Shown: one piece after another, positions 47,913-55,265 of the stretch | How the letters are laid out: every line of letters begins with the position of its first letter | Numbering within the stretch: position 1 is the first letter of the stretch | From: Sinorhizobium mexicanum | Lineage (GTDB): Bacteria; Pseudomonadota; Alphaproteobacteria; Rhizobiales; Rhizobiaceae | NCBI RefSeq assembly: GCF_013488225.1 | Contig: NZ_CP041241.1 | Coordinates: 248,001-312,000 of the forward strand | Direction: 5' to 3' | DNA length: 64,000 nucleotides | The notes under the pieces: generated by a model | Databases searched by the model: none | What the model was told of the DNA's origin: nothing | Seen by the model: the letters and a program-made list of their open reading frames with translations, nothing else | Program-made: the position numbers and the translations under genes

Positions 47913-49031
47913 TCACGCCGGAATGTCCGGCCGATGCTCGAAATCGGTCAGGATTTCGCAGCCCGTCGCCGTCACATGCAGCATAAATTCCAACCGCACG
48001 CCGCCGACATCATGATCGAGCGCCGTGGGCTCGATCATGATCACCATGTCCTCTTTGAGCGCCTCACGCTCGTAACCGACGATGCGTGGCCATTCGTGCA
48101 CCCCGGTGCCGATCGAGTGGCCGGAATGATGCGCATAGCTGTAGCCGTTGCGGGCGATCACCGCTTGGAGACTCCTGTCGAGCTCGCCGATGACGAGTCC
48201 AGGCCGGCTCGTCTCGATTGCAAGATCGAGTGCCGAGCGAGCCGCCGAGAAGAGCCTGCGGAAGCCATCCGACGGCGTGCCGATCATGGCGGAGGCGCAG
48301 CTGTCGCCCCAGTAGCCGGCAACACGTGGGGCGAGATCGCAGATGAGCGGATCACCCTTTTCGATGATGCGGTTGTTGGGCCAGCCCATGAACTGGGAAG
48401 TGCGCTCCCGGCCGGAGATCAGGTCGCCAGTCACGGGCAGGCGTTCGCCAGCACGGGTTTCCATCGCAAGGCGGATGGCGGCGAAGGCTTCGAGTTCGCT
48501 TATGCCGGCGCGCGTGGCAGCGAGAAAGGCCTTCTGGCCGGCGGATGCTGTGAGCGCTGCTTCCCTCAGCTGGCCGATCTCGGCTTTGGTCTTGATTGAC
48601 CGCTGCCGGCGAAATGCGGGTTCGATCGAAAGGAGTGCGTGGTCCTCAAGCAGGCTGGCGATCGAGGACGGCAAGGCGTGACGCTCGACGGCTATTCGCC
48701 CGCCCACCTTGAGGCGCGCGAAAAGCGTCTTCGCTTCCGCCAGGTAGTTTTCGAGGACATCGGTAGGCTGCTGGTAGGAAAAGCCGGTATAGGTGACGAT
48801 CGTCTCCGCCCAGCTCGGGGTAGCGGCCTCGAGATTGGTGACGAGCAGGGCGGTTTCGCCGCCGGCGCCGACGATGCCGAGGCTCGGGCCGCCGGCAAAG
48901 GGCGATGGTCCGGCCTCGATGCCGCAGACATGGCCGAGCGCGTAGGCAACCCCATCCGGGCTCGTAAAGAGGCCCCAATCCGCTCCCGATTCCTTGATGG
49001 CGGCAATGGTCTTGGCGAGCCGTTCCTCCAC
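47913..49031 (-). CDS. M24-family metallopeptidase homologue (Xaa-Pro aminopeptidase/creatinase-like)
   Basis: A 372-residue pita-bread-fold protein. The five expected metal ligands are visible: Asp in PLICDLAPRVAGYWGDS and the following Asp, His in SYAHHSGHSIGTGVHEWP, Glu in MVIMIEPTALDHD, and Glu in GGVRLEFMLHVTATG. The N-terminal creatinase-like domain is present. It is the last gene of a reverse operon otherwise encoding a sugar-type ABC transporter. M24 enzymes cleave Xaa-Pro peptides, creatine or related amides, or dimethylsulfoniopropionate (DddP). A peptidase in this setting is odd and suggests the imported compound has an amide or similar bond (inference). Confidence 0.88.
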   Translation of the reverse strand: MEERLAKTIAAIKESGADWGLFTSPDGVAYALGHVCGIEAGPSPFAGGPSLGIVGAGGETALLVTNLEAATPSWAETIVTYTGFSYQQPTDVLENYLAEAKTLFARLKVGGRIAVERHALPSSIASLLEDHALLSIEPAFRRQRSIKTKAEIGQLREAALTASAGQKAFLAATRAGISELEAFAAIRLAMETRAGERLPVTGDLISGRERTSQFMGWPNNRIIEKGDPLICDLAPRVAGYWGDSCASAMIGTPSDGFRRLFSAARSALDLAIETSRPGLVIGELDRSLQAVIARNGYSYAHHSGHSIGTGVHEWPRIVGYEREALKEDMVIMIEPTALDHDVGGVRLEFMLHVTATGCEILTDFEHRPDIPA

Positions 49032-49041
49032 GGGTCCCTCC

Positions 49042-49998
49042 TCAGATCAGGTTGCGGATGTGCTGGTCGCGACCGTAGGCAGCGACGAGGGCGAGAATGA
49101 GAATACCGAGGGCCGACTGGACCAGTGCTTCGGAGAGGCCGAGACCGATCAGCAGCGTGCGCAGTTCGACGAGGACGACTGCGCCCGCGACGGTGCCGAC
49201 GAAGCCGCCGCGACCGCCGATGAGCGCGGTGCCGCCGATCACGACGGCCGAGACCGTCTGGAATAGATAGGGCGTGCCGACAGTGGCGCTGGATGATCCG
49301 GTAAAGCCGAGAAACAGAATGCCGGCCAGCGCCGCGAACACGGCGCTGAGAGCAAAGGTTGTCATCCACATGGCGACGGGGCGGACGAGCGCGAGTTCGG
49401 CCGCTCTAAGGTTTGAGCCCAATGCATAGAGCCGGCGACCATAGACTGTCCGCTGCAGCACAAAACGGCAGCCGAGCGTTAGTGCCAGCGTGAAGGGAAT
49501 GAGCCAGGGGAAGGGCAGCGGGCCGATCGTGCCGCCCAAGGACACGAACTCGTTGATGAAGGGCGGGGCGGAGCCGGTCGGGAGGCCGCGCGTCCAAATC
49601 TGGACGCCGGCCTGAACCACGGTGCCGATGCCGAGTGTAACGATCAGCGGATGGATCGAGAGCCCGGCCGAGAGGCCGCCGGATATCGCGCCGATGCATG
49701 CGGCAAGGGCAATTACGATCAGGAGGGACACAACGGCCGGCATGCCGTTGCCATAGAGGCTGGCAAAGACCACGTTGGCGAAGCCGATGACGAAGGGAAT
49801 CGACAGGTCGATGCCGCCGAGGATCATGACGAGCGTCTGGCCGAGCGCGGCGATCGCGAGCAGCGAGGCAAGGATCAGCATGGCGCGTACGGAGAACAGG
49901 CTGCCGAAGCCCGGGATGAAAAGCATCCCCAGCAGGAACACCACAGCGACGCCGATGAAGGCGATCAGGGCGCGATTGGAGGCGACGGACGTCTTCAT
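49042..49998 (-). CDS. Sugar-type ABC transporter permease (RbsC family), first of two
   Basis: A 318-residue membrane permease of the BPD_transp_2 family. Marks are LVMILGGIDLSIPFVIGFAN, IHPLIVTLGIGTVVQAGVQI and TVSAVVIGGTALIGGRGGFVG. Its ATG overlaps the stop of the other permease gene (ATGA), and the M24 gene follows after 10 bases. Two different permease genes imply a heterodimeric channel, unlike the single-permease transporter at 57203. Confidence 0.92.
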   Translation of the reverse strand: MKTSVASNRALIAFIGVAVVFLLGMLFIPGFGSLFSVRAMLILASLLAIAALGQTLVMILGGIDLSIPFVIGFANVVFASLYGNGMPAVVSLLIVIALAACIGAISGGLSAGLSIHPLIVTLGIGTVVQAGVQIWTRGLPTGSAPPFINEFVSLGGTIGPLPFPWLIPFTLALTLGCRFVLQRTVYGRRLYALGSNLRAAELALVRPVAMWMTTFALSAVFAALAGILFLGFTGSSSATVGTPYLFQTVSAVVIGGTALIGGRGGFVGTVAGAVVLVELRTLLIGLGLSEALVQSALGILILALVAAYGRDQHIRNLI

Positions 49999-50972
49999 CG
50001 GCTTTCCATCCAGGTCTGGAATCGCTGCTTGAGTTTCTCCGAGTTGAGGCAGACGGCGAGCACGAGCACGCTGCCGTAGGCGGCCTGAAGCACGAAGGTC
50101 GATACATTGAAGGAGGTCAGCATGTTCTGCAGCAGGAAGATGTCTGCCGCGCCGATGAAGGCGGCCGCCAGGCCGCCGACACCACCGGCAAGGCTGACGC
50201 CGCCGAGTGCTGTTGCAGCGATGGCGATCAGCGTGTAGCCGGGTCCGATATTGGGATCGCCCGAGCCGATCAGGGCCGTCAGCGCCAGTGCCGCCACACC
50301 GGCGATCAGGCCGCCGAGAACATAGGAGAAGAACCGGATGGCCGGAACACCGACACCTGCTGTAAAGGCCGCCCGGTCATCACTGCCGACCGCCATCAGC
50401 AGTTCGTAAAACGGCAGGCGTTTGATGAGGATCCAGGCGATGACGACCAGCCCGACAGGGAGGATCGACATCGGTCCGGCAAGGCTCGAAAGCCAGCCCG
50501 GCACGCTACCCGAGGGCGACGGCAGGATGGAGAGCGCAAGCCCGCTATAGATCAGATAAGTGGCAAGCGTCGCGACGATCGGCTGGATGCGCAAGATTGC
50601 AGCGAGCAAGCCATTGAGCGCGCCCGATGCCAGACCGAACAGCAAGGCGGCCGGCACGATGATCCATGGGGCGGTCAAGCCGAGATCGCCGATGACCACC
50701 TTGATGATGATGACGTTGATAAGCCCCATCAGCGGGCCGACCGAGACGTCGATCGAACCGCGACCGGCGAGGAAGGGAAGGGTCGCCGCCAGCGTCGCAA
50801 GCAGCAGGGGCGAGGCAAGGCCGAGCACCGCCGGCCAGTTGCCCGGCGAGAAACGCACCGGATTAAGGAAGACGTTGAACGCGAGGAGTACGACGAAAAG
50901 GATAGCCGCGAGCCGCGTCTCGCTGCGCCCCCAAAAGGGCGGCTTGCGGAATGTCACGGGGTCGGCGCTCAT
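49995..50972 (-). CDS. Sugar-type ABC transporter permease (RbsC family), second of two
   Basis: A 325-residue membrane permease. FLAGRGSIDVSVGPLMGLIN replaces the usual AGGIDLSVG motif, and IQPIVATLATYLIYSGLAL and LIAIAATALGGVSLAGGVGG are conserved blocks. AAGGAGG precedes ATG 50972, and the start overlaps the stop of the ATPase C-half (ATGA). The frame extends upstream without support. Partner of the 49042-49998 permease. Confidence 0.91.
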   Translation of the reverse strand: MSADPVTFRKPPFWGRSETRLAAILFVVLLAFNVFLNPVRFSPGNWPAVLGLASPLLLATLAATLPFLAGRGSIDVSVGPLMGLINVIIIKVVIGDLGLTAPWIIVPAALLFGLASGALNGLLAAILRIQPIVATLATYLIYSGLALSILPSPSGSVPGWLSSLAGPMSILPVGLVVIAWILIKRLPFYELLMAVGSDDRAAFTAGVGVPAIRFFSYVLGGLIAGVAALALTALIGSGDPNIGPGYTLIAIAATALGGVSLAGGVGGLAAAFIGAADIFLLQNMLTSFNVSTFVLQAAYGSVLVLAVCLNSEKLKQRFQTWMESR

Positions 50973-51730
50973 TCGTGACCTCCTTCCTGGCCGAACATGG
51001 CGGCCATTACCCGATCCATCGACATCGAGGCGCGGTCGAGAACCGTGCTGCACTCGAAGTCCCGAAAGATCGCGACTGTGTGGCAGAGCTGCAGGATTTC
51101 CTCGATCTCGCTGGAAAGAATGACGAGAGCGATGCCGTTTTCCGCAGCCAGCGTTCGGAAGGCTTCGTAGAATTTGAGGCGGGTGTTGAGATCGACGCCA
51201 CGCGTCGGATCGTTGAGCAGCATCACGCGCGGCTTCAACGCCAGCAGGCGCGCAAGCAGAACCTTCTGCTGGTTACCTCCGCTGAGCGCCGAGATCGGTG
51301 CATCCGCCGAGGGATAGCGGATCGACAGGAAGGCCGTGTAGGAGGCGAGCTCCTGCTTCAGCCTCTTGCGATCGAGAATACCGGCGAACGAGAAGCGCGG
51401 CATCGCGGGAACGGCGAAATTGTCGAGCACGGAGAGCACCGGGAAGATGCCCGTCGATCGCCGGTCGCGCGGCAGATATACGACGCCGTAGTGTGCGGCC
51501 TCGTAATGATCCTTATAGCCGACGCCACCCTTGCCCGAACCTGCGACGGCGATCGAACCGTCACGCGAGCGGCTGAGGCCGGCGAGTGCCAGCAGGAACT
51601 GTTCCTGCCCATGGCCTTCGAGGCCGGCGACGCCGGTGATCTCGCCGGCCCGAATGACGCCCGACAGCGGTCTCCTGCCGGGGGCCAGCACGAGATTGTC
51701 ATAGCGAAGGACGACGTTCTTAGAGGACAT
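50969..51730 (-). CDS. RbsA-type ABC ATPase, C-terminal half as a separate gene
   Basis: A 253-residue protein equal to the second domain of an RbsA-type double ATPase. The P-loop is degenerate and lacks Lys (GLEGHGQEQ, 36-44). LSGGNQQKVLLARLLALKPR is intact, and the Walker B region reads VMLLNDPTRGVDL, with Asn-Asp where Asp-Glu is usual, so it is unlikely to hydrolyse ATP itself. Its start lies 11 bases inside the end of the N-half gene, so translation is coupled. It should dimerise with the N-half to rebuild one transporter ATPase. A genuine split, not a simple point frameshift, is suggested by the clean start and stop signals. Confidence 0.9.
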   Translation of the reverse strand: MSSKNVVLRYDNLVLAPGRRPLSGVIRAGEITGVAGLEGHGQEQFLLALAGLSRSRDGSIAVAGSGKGGVGYKDHYEAAHYGVVYLPRDRRSTGIFPVLSVLDNFAVPAMPRFSFAGILDRKRLKQELASYTAFLSIRYPSADAPISALSGGNQQKVLLARLLALKPRVMLLNDPTRGVDLNTRLKFYEAFRTLAAENGIALVILSSEIEEILQLCHTVAIFRDFECSTVLDRASMSMDRVMAAMFGQEGGHE

Positions 51731-52556
51731 GGAGCGCTGCCTCCGGGGCCATGAGTTTAAGGAGGCGCTGGGCTGTGATGTCGTCGCGCTCCAGCGTCTC
51801 GACGACCTGGCCGCTGCGCAGGACGGTAACGCGGTTCGACAGGCGGCGAACCTCCTCCAGTCGGTGCGAGATGAAGATCACGATGTTGCCGGCTGCTGCA
51901 TAATCCTCGATGGCGTCGAAGACGAGATCGCGGTCGGCGTAGTCGAGCGCCGCGGTCGCCTCGTCCAGCAGCAGGATCGACGGCAGGCGTAGGAACGCGC
52001 GGGCAAGCACGATCAGTTGCTGGCTCGCCAGCGGCAGTTCGCCGGCCGTCGCAAAGAGAGGGATTGGAAATCGGGAAATCCGCGCGAGCAGCGCGTTGGC
52101 GAGCGGCGCGCGCTTGGCTTTTGGTATGCGGCGCTTCAGCGGGCTGTCATATCCAAGGAAGATGTTCTCCAGCACCGAGCGATGCGGTGCGATCAACACC
52201 TCCTGGAACACGGTGGAAAGACCGAGATCGTGCATGTCGCGCGGGCTGCGCGGCGCGATGGCGCTATCGTTCAGCAGCACCGCGCCTTCGGTCTGCGTGA
52301 CGACGCCGGAGAGGATCTTCAGCATCGTGCTCTTGCCGGAGCCGTTTTCGCCGAGGATCGTATGAATGCCAGGGCGGAAATCGACGGAGGCATTGCTCAG
52401 CGCGAGCGTCTCGCCATAGCGCTTCGTCAGGCCATTCGTCTTCAGTCGCACCGATCCGCTGCGTGCGGGTGCGATGCCGCCGTTTTCGGCAACGATGCGA
52501 TGGAGGCGCGATTGCCCGCTCATCGGCTCGGATGCCGTCTTCATCGTTTCAAGCAT
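51720..52556 (-). CDS. RbsA-type ABC ATPase, N-terminal half as a separate gene
   Basis: A 278-residue protein equal to the first domain of an RbsA-type ATPase with a 35-residue N-terminal extension. Walker A GENGSGKST (69-77), Q-loop VFQEVLIAPHRSV and Walker B ILLLDEATAALDYADRD are complete, and switch His is in FISHRLEEV. The signature LPLASQQLIVLARAFL departs from LSGGQ, as is common in this domain. It should carry the active ATP site in combination with the C-half. The start (52556 or the internal ATG at 52541) has only a weak ribosome site. Expressed after the binding-protein gene and its hairpin. Confidence 0.88.
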   Translation of the reverse strand: MLETMKTASEPMSGQSRLHRIVAENGGIAPARSGSVRLKTNGLTKRYGETLALSNASVDFRPGIHTILGENGSGKSTMLKILSGVVTQTEGAVLLNDSAIAPRSPRDMHDLGLSTVFQEVLIAPHRSVLENIFLGYDSPLKRRIPKAKRAPLANALLARISRFPIPLFATAGELPLASQQLIVLARAFLRLPSILLLDEATAALDYADRDLVFDAIEDYAAAGNIVIFISHRLEEVRRLSNRVTVLRSGQVVETLERDDITAQRLLKLMAPEAALHVL

Positions 52557-52588
52557 TCATGAGCCTACTACACAGCCTGAACAAAGGT

Positions 52589-52617
52589 GGCCGCCGCCGG
52601 TGATGCCGGCGGCGGCC
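52589..52617 (-). terminator. Intercistronic hairpin after the binding-protein gene
   Basis: GGCCGCCGCCGG and CCGGCGGCGGCC form a perfect 12-bp stem with a 5-base loop between the binding-protein stop and the ATPase N-half start. No T-run follows. It likely raises binding-protein mRNA above transporter mRNA. Confidence 0.6.
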
Positions 52618-52633
52618 TTCTCGGAACGAGGGA

Positions 52634-53830
52634 TCAATTCGAGCAGGAGGCCGGAACCTTGGAGAAGTCGTAGAGCGGCGTCGCCTCACCATTCGTGAAA
52701 TAGGCGTTGAGCAGCTCTTCCGGGAACGGATCCTGCGGCGGGATCGGGAAGATTGCGGCCGAATCCGGCTTCATGCAGTCCTTGTACCAGATCGGCAGGT
52801 CCGCCTGCGTGATGGTTGGCATCGGCGCGATGATCGTGTTGACGATTGGCTTTTGGCCACTCACGACGCGGAGCGCAACGCGGAAGGCGTTCTGAGCCGC
52901 AACATGAGGCGAGACCTCACCGCCGTAGAACTTGAACCCATCCCGGTTCGCATTCCAGTAGCCGAGCGCATCGCCGGAAATGGAGGCTGCGATCAGCGGC
53001 AGCGGGCGGCCAGCCTGCTGGAAGGCTTCGGCGATGAAGCGTGCTTCCGAGCCGGTGGACCAGACGGCGTCGATCTGCTGCGGGGTCGTTGCCAGCGCCT
53101 GCAGGATAACGGACTTCGTGGTTGTGCCTGTCCATTCGCCGCTGACCTTGCGGGCGATCGTCAGGTTGCCGCTTTCAGCAACGGCCTTGTCGAGGCCGGC
53201 ATTTTCCTGCTGCACGAGTGGATGGCCGGAAATGCCTTCGACCTGCAGGATCGTGCCGCCGTTCGGAAGTCCTTCGGCAATGCCCTTGCCCATCTGGTAG
53301 CCCCAGAGGTTCTGGTTGTGCATCACGTTGACTGCGGCCGACGACGTCACGGCGCCGGCAGAGGTGATCACCGGAATACCAGCCTTGTAGGCTTCCTCGA
53401 TCACGGCATTGAGCGCCGTCGAAGAGCCGGCGATCGTGGTGATGACCGAGCAGCCGCGTTCGATGAAGGAGCGAATCTGCGAGATCTGCTGTGTGGTGTC
53501 GCCGTTCGAGTCGGAGACCACGAACTCGGAAACGTCGCCGGCTTCCTTGGCGCCGTTCACGAGGCGGGCGAGTTCGTCGTTGAAGGTGACGCGCCACGGA
53601 TTGCCCATGTACGATTCCGAGTGGCACCAGCGCCAGGGCTTGGCAGGCGCCTTGAAGTCCGCGAATTGGGACGGGCCGACATCGACGGCGTCGGTATAGA
53701 GTGCGCGGGCGTTTTCCGGCAGCGCCTGGAGCGCGTCGGAGCGCGCATCGGCGTAGGCGGGAACGGCTGCCGACGAAAGCAGCGCGGCCGCAACCAGGCT
53801 CAGGCTGAAGCCCGATTCAAAAGTCTTCAT
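52634..53830 (-). CDS. Sugar-type ABC periplasmic binding protein
   Basis: A 398-residue periplasmic binding protein (Peripla_BP_4-like), about 80 residues longer than RbsB. The signal peptide MKTFESGFSLSLVAAALLSS ends near AYA/DA at residue 27. Sugar-binding-fold blocks include DTTQQISQIRSFIERGCSVI, YKAGIPVITSAGAVTSSAAV and IDAVWSTGSEARFIAEAFQQ. Mature-protein Cys residues (RWCHSES, RGCS, YKDCMKP, ASCSN) could form disulfides. It is first in the reverse operon with split ATPase, two permeases and an M24 peptidase, under the operator pair at 53916-54001. The enlarged size hints at a substrate larger than a simple pentose (inference). Confidence 0.88.
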   Translation of the reverse strand: MKTFESGFSLSLVAAALLSSAAVPAYADARSDALQALPENARALYTDAVDVGPSQFADFKAPAKPWRWCHSESYMGNPWRVTFNDELARLVNGAKEAGDVSEFVVSDSNGDTTQQISQIRSFIERGCSVITTIAGSSTALNAVIEEAYKAGIPVITSAGAVTSSAAVNVMHNQNLWGYQMGKGIAEGLPNGGTILQVEGISGHPLVQQENAGLDKAVAESGNLTIARKVSGEWTGTTTKSVILQALATTPQQIDAVWSTGSEARFIAEAFQQAGRPLPLIAASISGDALGYWNANRDGFKFYGGEVSPHVAAQNAFRVALRVVSGQKPIVNTIIAPMPTITQADLPIWYKDCMKPDSAAIFPIPPQDPFPEELLNAYFTNGEATPLYDFSKVPASCSN

Positions 53831-53880
53831 GAATTTCCTCCTCCGCGGCTTCCCAGGCCGTGTTAGCTTTATCAGTGAAT

Positions 53881-53928
53881 TCTTTATTCATGATACCGGT
53901 TCCGGTCAATCCCAAAGTTAGCGCTAAT
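53881..53928 (-). promoter_or_regulatory. Promoter of the reverse transporter operon with LacI-type operator
   Basis: On the reverse strand TTGACC (53904-53909) and TAAAGA (53881-53886) are 17 bases apart. The palindrome AGTTAGCGCTAAT (53916-53928), core TTAGCGCTAA, abuts the -35 on its upstream side. The sequence is the classic LacI/GntR-type operator with central CpG. Confidence 0.65.
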
Positions 53929-53957
53929 CCATCAAGCACGCAAATCTGCATAGGTCA

Positions 53958-54001
53958 TTGCGTGGTGCGCACGTTTTTTGGATAAAAAAGTTAGCGCTCA
54001 C
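53958..54001 (+). promoter_or_regulatory. Promoter of the CoA-transferase operon with second LacI-type operator
   Basis: TTGCGT (53958-53963) and GATAAA (53981-53986) have 17-base spacing. AGTTAGCGCTCAC (53989-54001) lies directly after the -10, where a bound repressor would block initiation. Its centre is 73 bp from the first operator. Confidence 0.65.
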
Positions 54002-54069
54002 TCTGGACAGGCCGAATTTTGTCGGTATGTTCGCCGCCACAGTGAACGGACATTCGGAAGGCGATTTCT

Positions 54070-55263
54070 ATGGGCATCTTGTCAGGCATCCGGGTTCTGG
54101 ATTGCTCAATTGCGATGGCCGGGCCCTTTGCGGCTCAGCGGCTTGGCGACCTTGGCGCCGACGTCATCAAGGTGGAGCCGACGACCGGTGAATGGCAGCG
54201 CCATGTCGCGGCCGGTGGTGCGGGCGGCAAGCGAGTCAACGTTTCCTTCCTCTCGCTCAACCGCAACAAGCGCTCGCTCGCCGTGGACCTGAAGTCGGAG
54301 GGCGGCAAGAAGGTGCTGATCGATCTCGTGAAGTCGGCCGACGTTTTCCTGCAGAACTATCGGCCCGGTGTCGCAAAGCGTCTGGGCGTCGACTACGAGA
54401 GCCTGTCGAAGATCAATCCGCGCCTTGTCTACGTTTCCATGTCCGGTTACGGCGAGGACGGTCCCTATGTAAACCGCCCCGGCCAGGACCTCGTGCTTCA
54501 GGGCATGTCCGGCGCCATGCTTTCGGCCGGCCGTGAAGGCGAGGCGCCGACGGCAGCCGGCCAGTATCTGGTTGACGCGATCACTGCCTACACCGCTTTC
54601 GAAGGGGCTCTTGCTGCGCTCTTCCATCGCGAGCGCACAGGCGAAGGCCAGCTCGTGCAGGTCAACATGCTCGACGCGATCACCACGATTCAGATGCAGG
54701 AGCTTTCGGTCTTCACGGTCGGCCGAAAGCCGCAGCAGCGCTCCGCAGAGCCGCACGCCCATGTCTTCATCCGCGCGCCCTACGGCGCCTTCGCGACCAG
54801 CGATGGCTTCATCATCGTTGCCTTCCCGAAGCTCAAGACGCTCGGCGAAGTGATCGGCGAGGACAGCTTCCTGGCGATGGACGATGAGGTCGATACCTGG
54901 GCGCGGCGTGACGAAATCTTCGCCAAGACCCGTGACAGGCTGAAGACCAAGACCTCCGCCGAATGGCTCGAGCTTCTGCGCGCGGCCGATATCTGGTGCG
55001 GCCCGGTCTATGGCTATGCCGACCTCGTCGACGACGAGCAGATCAAGCACAACGGCACCTTTGTCGAATACGAGCACCCGACCGAAGGCAAGGTGAAGAC
55101 GCCGGGCTTCCCGATCAAGTTCTCCAAGACGCCCTCGATCGTCGCACGCGGTGCGCCGGTTACCGGTCAGCACACTGAAGAGGTTCTGAAGGAAGCCGGA
55201 TATGACGATGCGGCAATCGCGTTGCTCGTCGCCGAAGGCGCCATCGCGAAGGGAAGCCTCTGA
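54070..55263 (+). CDS. CaiB/BaiF class III CoA-transferase
   Basis: A 397-residue family III CoA-transferase, which moves CoA between carboxylic acids through an aspartyl intermediate. GIRVLDCSIAMAGPFAAQRL, GDLGADVIKVEPTTGEW and LNRNKRSLAVDLKSEGG are standard. The catalytic Asp is Asp169 in AAGQYLVDAITAYTAF, the same number as in formyl-CoA transferase; LVQVNMLDA follows. GGAAGG precedes the ATG. It heads the forward operon controlled by the LacI-type operators, followed within 3 bases by a binding-protein-fold gene and then a crotonase. It would activate an organic acid as a CoA thioester; which acid is unknown. Confidence 0.94.
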   Translation: MGILSGIRVLDCSIAMAGPFAAQRLGDLGADVIKVEPTTGEWQRHVAAGGAGGKRVNVSFLSLNRNKRSLAVDLKSEGGKKVLIDLVKSADVFLQNYRPGVAKRLGVDYESLSKINPRLVYVSMSGYGEDGPYVNRPGQDLVLQGMSGAMLSAGREGEAPTAAGQYLVDAITAYTAFEGALAALFHRERTGEGQLVQVNMLDAITTIQMQELSVFTVGRKPQQRSAEPHAHVFIRAPYGAFATSDGFIIVAFPKLKTLGEVIGEDSFLAMDDEVDTWARRDEIFAKTRDRLKTKTSAEWLELLRAADIWCGPVYGYADLVDDEQIKHNGTFVEYEHPTEGKVKTPGFPIKFSKTPSIVARGAPVTGQHTEEVLKEAGYDDAAIALLVAEGAIAKGSL

Positions 55264-55265
55264 CC

